A stretch of DNA of 64,000 nt from Chitinophaga lutea (GTDB lineage Bacteria; Bacteroidota; Bacteroidia; Chitinophagales; Chitinophagaceae). The notes below the pieces were generated by a model. The model saw only the letters and a program-made list of their open reading frames with translations. It did not search any database and had not been told where the DNA came from. Location: assembly GCF_003813775.1 (NCBI RefSeq), contig NZ_RPDH01000001.1, positions 1-64,000 of the forward strand, given 5' to 3'. Shown piece after piece: positions 48,856 through 59,461 of this stretch (its first letter is position 1; every line of letters begins with the position of its first letter). Position numbers and translations under genes: made by a program.

Positions 48856-51800
48856 ATGTTCCAGAAATACTATCTGCCGCTTTTTTTGTGTTTGCTGCTG
48901 CACTACGCCAACGGTCAGCAGCCGTCGTATGAATTCAGCACGCTCAACATCCATCACGGGCTTTCCAACAACCAGGTCAACTGTATTTATAAGGACGCCA
49001 AGGGGTTTGTGTGGTTCGGCACCATGGGCGGGCTGAACCGGTACGACGGCAGCACTTTCCGCCATTTCCGCCACCGGCTGGCGGATTCGCTTTCCCTCAG
49101 CGACGATTACATCACCGGCATTTTCGCCGCCACGGGCCACCGCATGTACGTCAAAACCCGCCAGGGCGACAACCTGTACGATCCCGTGCTGGAGCGCTTC
49201 AGTCCTGCCGCCGCCTGGCTGCAAAGCCTGGGCCTGCCGCAGGCCGGGGTGGCCACCATCCTCAACAGCGGCGACACCTGCTGGATAGCCTACGCGGATT
49301 CCGGGCTGTACCGCAGCATCGGCGGCCGGAAAGCGGCGCGTATCGCGCTGCACAACCCGCGGCAAACAAGGATCGCAGACCTGAAACAGGAAAACGCGGG
49401 GCAGCTCATGCTCCTGTTTATGGACGGCCGCCTGACCCGGCTTGATGCCCGCAGCGGGCGCACCCTCCTGCAGACAGACACCATCAACCAGTTTGTCCCG
49501 AGCTCCCCGCTGTCGCTGCAGCTGTTTGTAGACAACGATCATGACCTGTGGGTCTGCTCCCCCGGAAGCGACTTCGGGGCGGTGTATTACAACCCGCGCA
49601 GCGGCGCCCTCCACCGCCTCACCAAACGGAACATGCTCCTCAATAACGACATCGTCAACAGCATCATACAGGACGCGCACGGCCGCATCTGGATAGGCAC
49701 GGACCATGGGGGGATCAACGTGGTGGATAAAAAGGATTTCAGCGCCGCCTACGTCACCAACCGCATCCAGGACGCCAAAAGCATCGCGGAGAACGCGATC
49801 TATGCGTTGTATAAAGACGACCAGGGCATCATCTGGTGCGGCACCTACAAACGCGGCGTGAGCTATTATGCCGAAAACAAAATGAAATTCAGCCTCTACC
49901 AGCATAAAAACGGCGTCGCCAACAGCCTGCCGTTCAATGATGTGAACTGCTTCGCGGAAGACAGTAAAGGCAATCTCTGGATTGGCACCAACGGCGGCGG
50001 GCTCATTCATTTCGACCGCAAAGCGCATACCTTCCGGCAGCTCAAACACAACCCGGCAGACGATAACAGCATCAGCAACAACGTGATCGTAAGCCTCTAC
50101 GTCGATAGACACGACAACCTCTGGATTGGGTATTATTTCGGGGGGATGGACTACTATAACCACCACCGTTTTTCTCACTACCGCCATGACCCGAAAGACC
50201 CCAACAGCCTGGCCAACAAGACCGTCTGGAAAATTTACCGCGACCGCCGCAACACTTTCTGGGCGGGTACATTGGGCGGAGGGCTCGACCGGTTCGACCC
50301 CGGTAACGGGATCTTTTATCACAACAGCGCGGACCAGCCCAACTCCGTTCACTCCAATTATATCACCGCCTTCGCCGAAACACCGGAAGGCGATCTCTGG
50401 ATTTCCACGGCGTACGGCATCGATGTGCTCGACAAATCGAAAGGCATCTTTATTCACCTGCTGAGAAGCACGCACCAGCTGGGCAACGACAATGTGAGCT
50501 CCCTGCTCTGCGACAGCCGCGGCAGAATGTGGGCCGGCACCCGTGAGGGACTCAGCCTGTTCGACAAAAACACGCGTACCTTCCGCACCTTCCGTACCGA
50601 GCATGGTTTGCCGGACGATAACATCATCAGCATCCTCGAAGACCGGCAGGGTAACATCTGGGTGAGCACCTCCCGCGGCCTGAGCAGGATAACGGCGGAA
50701 GAAGGCCGCGACGGCATCCAGCTCAAATGCCGCAATTACGACGATGACGACGGCCTGCAGGGGAAAGTGTTCAACGTGAACGCCGCCCTGGGCCTGCGGA
50801 GCGGGGAACTGGTTTTCGGCGGGGCCGACGGGTTCAACATCTTCAGACCGGAAGAAATCCGGCAGTACCAGGCTGCGCCGGCGCTCGTGTTCACCAGCCT
50901 GCAACTATTCAACAAACCCATCGGCGTGAATGAAAAATTCCGCAACCACGTGGTGCTGCCTGCCGCGCTGCCCGAAACCCAGACGCTGGAGCTGCGGTAT
51001 AACGAAAACGATTTTTCCATCGACTTCGCTTCCCTGAACTTTATCCATTCCGACAAAAACCGCTATACCTATTTCCTGGAAGGGTTTAACAAGGAGTGGA
51101 TGCTGACGGACGGGCGTTCGCGGCGCATCACGTATACGAATATCAGTCCGGGCGATTACACCCTGCACCTGAAAAAAGCGGATGAAGACGGGCGCTGGAA
51201 CAGCGAAGGCATTTCCCTGCAAATCCGCATCCTGCCCCCCTTCTGGAAAACGCCCTGGGCATATGCGCTTTACATCATGCTGGCCGTTGCGCTGCTGTAC
51301 TTCTCCCGGAAACTGGTGATACACCGGGCGCACCGCCGCTTCACCCTGCAGCAGGAGCGGCAGGAGGCGCAGCGCATGCACGACCTCGACATGATGAAGA
51401 TCCGGCTGCTCACCAACGTGAGCCACGAATTCAGAACGCCCGTGTCGCTGATACTGTCGCCCGTAGAAGACCTCATCCGTAAAAGCACCAACGCCGCCGA
51501 CAAACAGCAATTCAGGTTGATCCAACGCAATGCCCGCCGTCTGCTCAACCTCGTGAACCAGCTGATGGATTTCCGGAAGATGGAGCTGCAGGAACTGAAC
51601 CCCTCCCTGGTAAAGGGCGAGCTCATGGGTTTCCTCGAAGAGGTCAGCCATTCCTTCTCCGATCTGGCGGAAAGAAAAGGCATCGGATTTTCTTATACGG
51701 CCAACTGCGGCGAGCTGCACGTGTTGTTCGACCACGACAAGGTGGAGCGCATCGTGTTCAACCTGCTGTCGAACGCCTTTAAATTCACTCCGCCGGGCGG

Positions 51801-52908
51801 CACGGTGTCCGTCACCGCCGACGTGACCCGCGAAGCGGAGCTGGCTGTACTCGAACTCAAGGTGACCGATACCGGCATCGGTATGCCTGCCGAGCAGCTC
51901 GACAAAATATTCGAACGGTTTTTCCAGAGCGATCAGCCCGGGCAGTATGTGAACCAGGGCAGCGGCATCGGGCTGGCCATTACGCGGGAGTTCGTGAAAC
52001 TGCACAACGGAACGATTTCGGTGCGCAGTGAGGCCGACAAAGGTTCCTGCTTCACCGTGCGGCTGCCGTTCACGCCTGCGGGCGAAGCAGCGCCGGAGGC
52101 TGCGCCGCCTGTACCCAAACAGGTGACCCTGGCCGGCGGCAAAAAGAAAAACAAGAAGAAAAAGACCATTCTATTGGTGGAAGACAATGAAGACTTCCGC
52201 TTCTACCTGAAAGATAACCTCCGGGAATATTACGACGTGATCGAAGCAACCGACGGGGCGGCGGGATGGCAGGAAGCCCTCGCCCGGCAGCCCGACCTGG
52301 TGGTGAGCGACGTGACCATGCCGGTGATGGACGGGGTGGAACTCTGCCGGAAAATCACCGGCGACGCCCGTACGCGGCACATCCCCGTTATCCTGCTCAC
52401 GGCCCTGGCGGCGGAAGAAGCGCAACTCAAAGGCCTGGAAACCGGGGCGGCGGATTACCTCATCAAACCGTTCAACTTCGAGATCATGCTCTCGCGCGTA
52501 CGCAACCTGCTCTCCCGGCAGGCGCCCTTGCAGCTTGTGATCCCGCAGAAGGAACCCGAAGGCGCCAACGGCCTCTCCAGCGACGAAAAGTTCATGCAGC
52601 GGGCACTGGAAATCGTGGAAAAGAACCTCTCCGACCCCGGCTTTACGGTGGAAGAACTGAGCCGGGAACTGTGCATGAACAGGGTATCGACCTACCGGCG
52701 CATCCACGCGCTCACGGGCCACCCTCCCATCGAATTCATCCGCACGGTACGCCTTCAGCGGGCGGCCATGCTCCTCACCAAAACCGAAATGAATATCACG
52801 GAAGTGGCGTACGAAGTGGGCTTCAACAATCCCAAGTACTTCGCCCGTCATTTCAAGATGGCCTATCACATGCTGCCGTCTGCCTACGCCATCGCCAACC
52901 GGAAATAA
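48856..52908 (+). CDS. Hybrid two-component system (HTCS) sensor/regulator
   Basis: The start at ATG 48856 gives a clean signal peptide (MFQKYYLPLFLCLLLHYANG) and 1350 residues; a longer open frame exists upstream but adds no domain. The periplasmic part has about 14 two-component propeller repeats (IYKDAKGFVWFGTMGGLNRYDG, IIQDAHGRIWIGTDHGGINVVD, ...) and a Y_Y_Y domain (NRYTYFLEGFNKEWM). A transmembrane helix lies at about 800-815 (AYALYIMLAVALLYF). The kinase has its phospho-acceptor His857 in SHEFRTP, followed by the ATPase domain (DTGIGMPAEQLDKIFERFFQSD, GSGIGLAI). A receiver domain has Asp1152 (VVSDVTMPVMDG), and the C-terminus is an AraC HTH. It senses a glycan fragment and activates the adjacent SusC/SusD operon. 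Confidence 0.93.
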   Translation: MFQKYYLPLFLCLLLHYANGQQPSYEFSTLNIHHGLSNNQVNCIYKDAKGFVWFGTMGGLNRYDGSTFRHFRHRLADSLSLSDDYITGIFAATGHRMYVKTRQGDNLYDPVLERFSPAAAWLQSLGLPQAGVATILNSGDTCWIAYADSGLYRSIGGRKAARIALHNPRQTRIADLKQENAGQLMLLFMDGRLTRLDARSGRTLLQTDTINQFVPSSPLSLQLFVDNDHDLWVCSPGSDFGAVYYNPRSGALHRLTKRNMLLNNDIVNSIIQDAHGRIWIGTDHGGINVVDKKDFSAAYVTNRIQDAKSIAENAIYALYKDDQGIIWCGTYKRGVSYYAENKMKFSLYQHKNGVANSLPFNDVNCFAEDSKGNLWIGTNGGGLIHFDRKAHTFRQLKHNPADDNSISNNVIVSLYVDRHDNLWIGYYFGGMDYYNHHRFSHYRHDPKDPNSLANKTVWKIYRDRRNTFWAGTLGGGLDRFDPGNGIFYHNSADQPNSVHSNYITAFAETPEGDLWISTAYGIDVLDKSKGIFIHLLRSTHQLGNDNVSSLLCDSRGRMWAGTREGLSLFDKNTRTFRTFRTEHGLPDDNIISILEDRQGNIWVSTSRGLSRITAEEGRDGIQLKCRNYDDDDGLQGKVFNVNAALGLRSGELVFGGADGFNIFRPEEIRQYQAAPALVFTSLQLFNKPIGVNEKFRNHVVLPAALPETQTLELRYNENDFSIDFASLNFIHSDKNRYTYFLEGFNKEWMLTDGRSRRITYTNISPGDYTLHLKKADEDGRWNSEGISLQIRILPPFWKTPWAYALYIMLAVALLYFSRKLVIHRAHRRFTLQQERQEAQRMHDLDMMKIRLLTNVSHEFRTPVSLILSPVEDLIRKSTNAADKQQFRLIQRNARRLLNLVNQLMDFRKMELQELNPSLVKGELMGFLEEVSHSFSDLAERKGIGFSYTANCGELHVLFDHDKVERIVFNLLSNAFKFTPPGGTVSVTADVTREAELAVLELKVTDTGIGMPAEQLDKIFERFFQSDQPGQYVNQGSGIGLAITREFVKLHNGTISVRSEADKGSCFTVRLPFTPAGEAAPEAAPPVPKQVTLAGGKKKNKKKKTILLVEDNEDFRFYLKDNLREYYDVIEATDGAAGWQEALARQPDLVVSDVTMPVMDGVELCRKITGDARTRHIPVILLTALAAEEAQLKGLETGAADYLIKPFNFEIMLSRVRNLLSRQAPLQLVIPQKEPEGANGLSSDEKFMQRALEIVEKNLSDPGFTVEELSRELCMNRVSTYRRIHALTGHPPIEFIRTVRLQRAAMLLTKTEMNITEVAYEVGFNNPKYFARHFKMAYHMLPSAYAIANRK

Positions 52909-53370
52909 ACGGGCAACGATTGCCGCAGCCGATGGTGCGGGCAATGCATACCTGCATTCCCCGGCCCGGTGCGGCCCTTGCTCTGATGCCGGCATAAAGA
53001 CTTCATGTTTACCGAATTTCCCGGCTGCCGCATCGCCGGGCAGGGAATCAGCACCCGCCATTTTCCGCAAACCCTGGGCAACTTCCACTTCACACATGCC
53101 TGCAAAAGCAACCCGGCCACACCCGCCTTACCATTCCTTCAACAAAATGATCTACAATACATTGCATGAAAACCTGCAACAAATGATACCCCTCAAATTA
53201 ACATCCCATCCCTGCCCTGCAACATTCCCGACCGGTAATATAAACAAGGGAGGCCCCTCACTGTGGAAAGCCGTTTCTACATTTATCCGGAGACTTATTC
53301 CACGTCTACTTATGAAATAACAACCAGGACTGAAACGCTCATTTCCCATCCACAAAAACTAATTGCACGT
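52909..53370. other. Intergenic region upstream of SusC operon
   Basis: These 462 bases between the HTCS gene and its target operon hold no gene. They should contain the HTCS binding site and SusC promoter. No TAnnTTTG box was found; the second half (about 53120-53360) is more AT-rich than its surroundings, as expected for a promoter region. Confidence 0.5.
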
Positions 53371-56300
53371 ATGAAAAAAAACAGCATTACAGCATGGTCG
53401 TGTATGGCCTTATGCGCCATGATCTGCCTCTGGCTGCTCGCCCTGCCGGCCGTGGCGCAGAACACGCCCCGCAAAATCACGGGCACGGTCACGGACGCTG
53501 AAAGCGGCAGGCCCGTGGCCGGCGCCACCGTGGCCGTGCGCGGCACTACCAATGCGGTGGTGACCGACAACGAAGGCCGCTTCAGCATCAACGCCGCTGC
53601 CGGCCAGGTGATCGGCATCTCCTTTATCGGGCTGGCCGCCCGGGAGCTGCGGGTAGGCGCCGGCAATGTGCTGAACGCCTCGCTGGAAAAAGACCAGCGC
53701 CTGCTGAAAGATGTGGTGGTGGTCGGCTACGGCACCATCAAAAAAACGGACCAGAGCAGCGCCCAGGTCTCCATTTCATCGGCAGACATCGGCAAAACCA
53801 TCAACACCACCATGGACCAGGCGCTCCAGGGCCGCGCCGCGGGCGTATACGTCACGCAGAACACCGGTCAGCCCGGCGGCGGCGTATCGGTCGTGATCCG
53901 CGGGGTCAATACCCTCAGCGGCACCAACGAGCCCCTCTATGTAATAGACGGCGTGCAGATGCAACCCGCCACGGTGAGCTACGGCAATACCAGCTCGGTG
54001 AACCCGCTGGCCGGCATCAACCCGGCAGACATCGAGTCCATCGAGGTGCTGCAGGGCCCCTCCGCTACCGCAGTGTACGGCTCCCGCGCCACCAACGGCG
54101 TGGTGCTGGTGACCACCAAACGCGGGAAGGCGGGGCAGATGAAGGTGAACTACAACTACCTGTATTCACAGCAGGGCAAACCCGACGACCTCTCTGTCAT
54201 GAACCTCCAGCAATACGCCATCATGAACAACGAAATAGCCCGCCTGCTGGGCCGCACCCCTACCGCGGAATTCGCCAACCCCTCCGTGCTGGGCGAAGGC
54301 ACGCGCTGGCAGAAAGAGCTCTTCCGCCCGGCGCCGCTGCAAAAGCACCAGGTGACCGTGAGCGGTGGCGCGAACAGCACCAATTATTATCTGTCCGGCG
54401 AATATTTCGACCAGGAAGGCGTTGCCATCGGTTCCGATTTCAAACGGTATTCGTTCCGCCTCAACCTCGACAACCAGTTGTTCAAATGGCTGAAGCTGAA
54501 CACTACCCTCAGCTTTTTCCAGACGAAGGAAAAACTCGCATCCACCAGTGAAGACGTGATCCGCAACGCCATCAACCTCGCCCCCAACATCGCGGTGCGG
54601 AACCCCGACGGGTCTTGGGGCGGCGCCACGGAAAACGAATACGGCGGCAATGCCAAATATGCACCGCTGAACCCCGTGGCCATCGCCAACCTCATCGACA
54701 ATAATCTGAAGAAGACCGGCGGGCTCGGCGGCATTTCCGCGGAAGTGGGCATCATCAAAGGGCTCACCTTCCGCACCAGTTTCAACGGCAACTTCGAATA
54801 TGCGGACGGCAGCAAGTTCACGCCTACCTACCGCCTCGGGTATAACGCCAACGAGAAGGCCAGCCTGAGCATATCCACCAACCGCAACTTCTACTGGAAC
54901 CTGAATGAACTGCTGCAATACAATACGAACATCGGCAAACACAGCATCGGCGTGATGGCCAGCCACGAAGCGCAGGCCTGGAACTACCAGAGCTTCAGCG
55001 CCGCCCGTACCGGTTTCGCCAGCAACGAAATCCCCAGCCTCAACCTCGGCGACGCGCTGGGCCAGACCACCGGCAGCTCCAAGGGCTCCGGCGCACTGGA
55101 ATCGTGGCTGGGCCGCATCAACTACACGTACAACAACAAATACATCCTGCAACTCGCCGGCCGTGCAGACGGATCGTCCAATTTCGGGCCGGAGAACAAA
55201 TGGGGCTACTTCCCTTCCGTATCCGCCGCATGGCGTGTGAGCGAAGAGCCCTTCATGCGCGGCCTCACTTTTATCAGCAACCTGAAGCTCCGCGCCGAGT
55301 GGGGCACCACGGGCAACAACGGCAGCGGCGGCGCGCAATACTCCGCGCTGAACTCGGTGACCACGCCCTGGGGCGCGGGTTTCCGCACGGGGCAATACGG
55401 CAACGCGGCCCTCAAATGGGAATCCACCGAAACCAAAAACATCGGCATCAACCTGGGCCTCTTCAAAGACCGCGTGCAGCTCGAAGCTGATTATTACGTC
55501 CGCAATACGGACAACCTGCTCATGCCCAACCCGCTGCCCGCTTACATGGGCACGCAGGGCGAAGGCGCCATCAACCCGCCCATCGTGAACATCGGCGCGC
55601 TCGAAAACAAAGGTTTCGGCATCACGCTCAACACGGTGAACATCGACAATAAAAGCGGCTTCACCTGGCGGACGAACTTCAACATCTCCTCGTTCAAAAC
55701 AAAAGTCACCCGGTTCTATTCAGACGCCGCTTTCCTCTCCCGCAGCGCCTGGTATATGGACAACTTCACCAGCCGCTCCGCCATCGGGCAGGCGCCCTGG
55801 ATGTTCTGGGGGTATGTGATGGAAGGGATTTTCCAGTCGGAAGAAGAGATCAACAAAAGCGCCATCCCCGCACAGGCGGACGGTACGCGCATGCCCGTAT
55901 CGAGAGACGGCGGCGTGTGGGTAGGCGATATCAAATACAAAGACCTCAACGGCGACAAGATCATCGACTCCCGCGACCAGACCTATATCGGCAATCCCTG
56001 GCCGCAGCTGACTTTCGGGCTGACGAACACCTTTTCGTACAAAGGTTTCGACCTGAGCATCCTGCTCACCGGGGCGCAGGGGAACGACATCTACAATTAC
56101 CTGCGTTTCAACAACACCAACCCGAACAACATCAACCTCGGCCGCAACCTGCTGCGTGAAGCGTTCGACTATGCGCGCATCAAATCCGAAGGCGGCAAAG
56201 ACGTACTGGAAAACCCCGGTACGGATGTGCCCCGCATCACGGGCAGCGATCTCAACGGCAACGGCAACCGGTTTACCGACCGGTTCGTGGAAGACGGTTC

Positions 56301-56559
56301 CTACATCCGCATCAAAAACGTACAGCTGGGCTACAACCTGCCGCAGCAGTGGCTGCAGCGGCAGCCTATCGTGAAAGCGGTGCGGGTGTCGATCGGCGCG
56401 CAGAACCTGCACACCTTCACCCGGTACAAAGGTTTCGATCCCGAAGTGGGCGCCTACCTCGGCAAGGAAGTACAGCTGAACAGCCAGCTGATTGCCGTGG
56501 ATGCGGGGCGTTACCCGCTCACCCGGATGTATACCGCCAGCATCGGTGTTGATTTTTAA
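53371..56559 (+). CDS. SusC/RagA family TonB-linked outer membrane transporter (pair 3)
   Basis: ATG 53371 gives a signal peptide (MKKNSITAWSCMALCAMICL...PAVAQ, 30 residues) and 1062 residues. A carboxypeptidase-like domain spans about 34-112 (ITGTVTDAESGRPVAGATVAVRGTTNAVVTDNEGRFSI). The plug includes VVVGYGTIKKTDQSSAQVSISSADIGK, LQGRAAGVYVTQNTGQPGG, PLYVIDGVQM and SIEVLQGPSATAVYGSRATNGVVLVTTKRG. The barrel ends MYTASIGVDF. First gene of the operon controlled by the HTCS; SusD follows after 17 bases. Confidence 0.94.
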   Translation: MKKNSITAWSCMALCAMICLWLLALPAVAQNTPRKITGTVTDAESGRPVAGATVAVRGTTNAVVTDNEGRFSINAAAGQVIGISFIGLAARELRVGAGNVLNASLEKDQRLLKDVVVVGYGTIKKTDQSSAQVSISSADIGKTINTTMDQALQGRAAGVYVTQNTGQPGGGVSVVIRGVNTLSGTNEPLYVIDGVQMQPATVSYGNTSSVNPLAGINPADIESIEVLQGPSATAVYGSRATNGVVLVTTKRGKAGQMKVNYNYLYSQQGKPDDLSVMNLQQYAIMNNEIARLLGRTPTAEFANPSVLGEGTRWQKELFRPAPLQKHQVTVSGGANSTNYYLSGEYFDQEGVAIGSDFKRYSFRLNLDNQLFKWLKLNTTLSFFQTKEKLASTSEDVIRNAINLAPNIAVRNPDGSWGGATENEYGGNAKYAPLNPVAIANLIDNNLKKTGGLGGISAEVGIIKGLTFRTSFNGNFEYADGSKFTPTYRLGYNANEKASLSISTNRNFYWNLNELLQYNTNIGKHSIGVMASHEAQAWNYQSFSAARTGFASNEIPSLNLGDALGQTTGSSKGSGALESWLGRINYTYNNKYILQLAGRADGSSNFGPENKWGYFPSVSAAWRVSEEPFMRGLTFISNLKLRAEWGTTGNNGSGGAQYSALNSVTTPWGAGFRTGQYGNAALKWESTETKNIGINLGLFKDRVQLEADYYVRNTDNLLMPNPLPAYMGTQGEGAINPPIVNIGALENKGFGITLNTVNIDNKSGFTWRTNFNISSFKTKVTRFYSDAAFLSRSAWYMDNFTSRSAIGQAPWMFWGYVMEGIFQSEEEINKSAIPAQADGTRMPVSRDGGVWVGDIKYKDLNGDKIIDSRDQTYIGNPWPQLTFGLTNTFSYKGFDLSILLTGAQGNDIYNYLRFNNTNPNNINLGRNLLREAFDYARIKSEGGKDVLENPGTDVPRITGSDLNGNGNRFTDRFVEDGSYIRIKNVQLGYNLPQQWLQRQPIVKAVRVSIGAQNLHTFTRYKGFDPEVGAYLGKEVQLNSQLIAVDAGRYPLTRMYTASIGVDF

Positions 56560-56576
56560 AGCTAAAGCATTACAAC

Positions 56577-58217
56577 ATGACCAAGATTTCTCCTAGCATA
56601 TTACTCCTGCTGATCTGGTGCGGCTTGCTCGCCGGCTGCAGCAAAGATTTTCTGAACCGTCCGCCGGAAGACGCCATCGTGGACGCCAACTTTTACAAAA
56701 CGTCCGAACAGGTGCTGGCGGGCACAGCGCCGTTGTACAACATCGTATGGTTCGCGTACAACGATAAATCGTCCCATGGCATCGGCGACGGGCGCGGCGG
56801 CGCGCTCATGTCCGGCTCCTACCAGGTGACCAACATCCGCATGCAGACCACCGACGTGACGCCGGAAGTGTACACCAGCTGGACGTCGTTCTTCAACGTG
56901 GTGGCGCAGTCCAACATGGTGATCAACAACCTCACCAAATACACGTCGCCCGCCGTATCTGAAAACGTCAAACAGGCCGGCATCGCCGAAGGCAGGTTCA
57001 TGCGCGCGGTGGCGTACAGCTACCTGGTGCAGAACTGGGGGCCGGTGCCCATCATCGTGGACAACAACGTGCTGCTCACGGATACTTCCATCACGCGCAA
57101 CACCGTGGAGTCCATCTGGGAGTTCATCATCCGCGACCTGCAGTTTGCCGCGCAGCACCTGCCCTCATCGCCCGCGCTGAAAGGCCGCATCACCAGCTGG
57201 AGCGCCAAGGGCATGCTGGCCAAGGCATATCTCAGCCGTGCAGGCATCAAGGGCACGCTCAACCAGGAAGACCTCAACGAAGCGAAAAAATACGCCCTCG
57301 ACGTGATACAGAACAGTGGGGCGAAACTGATGGCGAACTACGAGGATCTGTTCCTCATGAAAAACAATAATAATTCCGAAAGCCTGTTTGCCCTGCAATG
57401 GAAATACGACGGCGACTGGGGCACACAGAACAGCGTGCAGGCTTTCCTGGCGTATGGCTCGGAAATCACCGGTTTCGGCGACGGATGGGGCGGCGACCTC
57501 GGCGCATCGCTGGATCAGCTGAAACTATACTCCGCCGCGGATAAACGCCGCAAGGCCACCTTTATGTTCCCCGGCGATCATTATCCCTATATCCATCAGT
57601 CCGTAGACGATCCCAACAACCCCGGCAAAAAGCTCATCCAGGAACTGCAGGTGCCGTGGAACTGGCAGGGCACCGACCGGTACAACACCCGCGCCTGGGT
57701 GAAAAAATATGTGGTAGGCCGGCCGGAAGACAATGAAGGCAAAGTGACGCAGCAGCATACGGAGATCAACACGTATATGCTTCGCCTCGCAGATGTGTAC
57801 CTCGTGTATGCGGAAGCCGCGTTGGGCGCGGCCGCTTCCACAGCGGACGCTACCGCGCTGCGGTACTTCAACGAACTGCGCAGAAGAGCCGGTGTTCCGG
57901 AAAAGACGGTGATCACGGCCGACGACATCTTCACCGAAAGAAGGCTGGAACTGGCGATGGAAGGGCAGATCTGGTACGACGTGGTGCGCATGCATTACCA
58001 CTCCCCGCAGAAAGCACTGCAGTTGCTGGCTTCGCAGGACAGGGGCACCTACCGCATCGTGCCGAACGCCGCCACCAACGCTACCAGCTGGACGATCACG
58101 TCGGACACGCCGGCTTTTTACCCGGTGACGGAAAGTAACTTCTACCTGCCGTACCCGGCCGTGGAACTGTCTGCCGCGCCCAACCTCCGCAAACCGCCTG
58201 TGCCTTACAAATTCTAA
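56577..58217 (+). CDS. RagB/SusD family nutrient-uptake outer membrane lipoprotein (pair 3)
   Basis: This 546-residue lipoprotein has lipobox LLAGC at Cys21. SusD features are CSKDFLNRPPEDAIVDANFYKTSEQVLAGTAPLYNIV, GRFMRAVAYSYLVQNWGPVPIIVDN, YMLRLADVYLVYAEAALGAA, LRYFNELRRRAGVPEK and IFTERRLELAMEGQIWYDVVRMHYH. It binds the glycan at the surface for the SusC encoded upstream. The glycan-binding lipoprotein gene follows after 18 bases. Confidence 0.93.
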   Translation: MTKISPSILLLLIWCGLLAGCSKDFLNRPPEDAIVDANFYKTSEQVLAGTAPLYNIVWFAYNDKSSHGIGDGRGGALMSGSYQVTNIRMQTTDVTPEVYTSWTSFFNVVAQSNMVINNLTKYTSPAVSENVKQAGIAEGRFMRAVAYSYLVQNWGPVPIIVDNNVLLTDTSITRNTVESIWEFIIRDLQFAAQHLPSSPALKGRITSWSAKGMLAKAYLSRAGIKGTLNQEDLNEAKKYALDVIQNSGAKLMANYEDLFLMKNNNNSESLFALQWKYDGDWGTQNSVQAFLAYGSEITGFGDGWGGDLGASLDQLKLYSAADKRRKATFMFPGDHYPYIHQSVDDPNNPGKKLIQELQVPWNWQGTDRYNTRAWVKKYVVGRPEDNEGKVTQQHTEINTYMLRLADVYLVYAEAALGAAASTADATALRYFNELRRRAGVPEKTVITADDIFTERRLELAMEGQIWYDVVRMHYHSPQKALQLLASQDRGTYRIVPNAATNATSWTITSDTPAFYPVTESNFYLPYPAVELSAAPNLRKPPVPYKF

Positions 58218-58235
58218 AGTCAAAAAAACAACGAC

Positions 58236-59459
58236 ATGAACAAACTGCCATCCATCATATGCATCCTGCTGCTGGGCCTGCTCTGGGCCTGCTCGAAAGA
58301 CGACAGCGCCGGCGGCCCGCCCGCAGTGCGCGCCGTTACCCTGCTCGATTCCACGAAGCAGGACAGCGCCTTCACCCGTGCCCTGCCCGGCACGCTGCTG
58401 CTCGTCACCGGCGACAACCTGGGCGGCATCACCGAGGTGTATTTCAACGGCATGAAAGCTTATTTCAATCCTGCTTATAACACCAATACCCACCTCATCA
58501 TTACCATCCCGGAGGAAGCGCCCACGGAGGCCACCGACCCGGCCGTACCCAACCAGATACGCATCGTGACCACGCACGGTGAAACCACTTATGCTTTTGT
58601 GGTAGACATCCCGCCACCCAGCATCACCGCCATCTCCAACGAAAATGCGCTGCCCGGCGATTCGCTGATCATCTACGGCTCCGCGCTCTGGCTGATCGAA
58701 AAGATCCAGTTCCCCGGCGGGCGCACCGTCACCGCGCTGAACGGCAACACCGAAGGCACGCGCGTGGGCCTCATCATGCCCGACCTCGGCACGGACACGG
58801 GCCGCATCACCATCGTCGCCAAATACGGCAGCACCCGTTCAGACGGGCCGCTGAACGATCACCAGAGCGGCGATGTATTCAGCAACCTCACCGACGAAGG
58901 GGAAACCGGCGAGCTGCCGCGCTTCAACTGGGCCTGGTGGGGTGCGGACCGCAAGAACGACGCCGCGTTGTTCCCCGGCACCCGCGGGCACTACCTGCAT
59001 TGCCTGTTCGGCGGCGTAGGCGCCGACGACGGCGCCTGGTGGAACAACGGCCGCTCCGGCAACTTCAACGACGCCCCGATGTTTACCGCCGCCATCATGA
59101 CGCAGCAGGCATCCAACTACGCGCTGAAGTTCGAGGTCAACACGAAAGAACCCTGGACCACCGCCGTTTGTGTTTTGCGTTTCGGCGATAACTATGCGTA
59201 CCGCTTCACGCCGTTCACCGGCGCGCCCGGCCAATCGTTCCACACGGCCAACAAATGGCAGACGGTGACCGTGCGGCTGAGCGAGTTCAGGAAAGCCGCG
59301 GACGGTGTGGAAGGCACCGGCGCCAACGCCGCATCCATGGGCGACCTGCTCAAAGCCGGCGGCGTGGTGCCTTTCGGTTTCCGCATCATTTCAGCCGCCG
59401 CGCCGATAGAAGTGTTCAACGCGGCGTTCGATAATTTCAGGATAATAAAGGTCAATTAA
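58236..59459 (+). CDS. Surface glycan-binding lipoprotein with IPT/TIG domains
   Basis: This 407-residue lipoprotein has lipobox LLWAC at Cys19. Two IPT/TIG immunoglobulin-like domains span about 30-120 (RALPGTLLLVTGDNLGGITEVYFNG) and 125-205 (SITAISNENALPGDSLIIYGSALWLIEKIQFPG). The C-terminal ~180 residues are a beta-sandwich rich in Trp (FNWAWWGADR, DDGAWWNNGRSG) that probably holds the glycan site. This layout is that of the SusE-like surface glycan-binding proteins placed after SusD. It lies 18 bases after SusD and 2 before the hydrolase gene. Confidence 0.82.
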   Translation: MNKLPSIICILLLGLLWACSKDDSAGGPPAVRAVTLLDSTKQDSAFTRALPGTLLLVTGDNLGGITEVYFNGMKAYFNPAYNTNTHLIITIPEEAPTEATDPAVPNQIRIVTTHGETTYAFVVDIPPPSITAISNENALPGDSLIIYGSALWLIEKIQFPGGRTVTALNGNTEGTRVGLIMPDLGTDTGRITIVAKYGSTRSDGPLNDHQSGDVFSNLTDEGETGELPRFNWAWWGADRKNDAALFPGTRGHYLHCLFGGVGADDGAWWNNGRSGNFNDAPMFTAAIMTQQASNYALKFEVNTKEPWTTAVCVLRFGDNYAYRFTPFTGAPGQSFHTANKWQTVTVRLSEFRKAADGVEGTGANAASMGDLLKAGGVVPFGFRIISAAAPIEVFNAAFDNFRIIKVN

Positions 59460-59461
59460 GC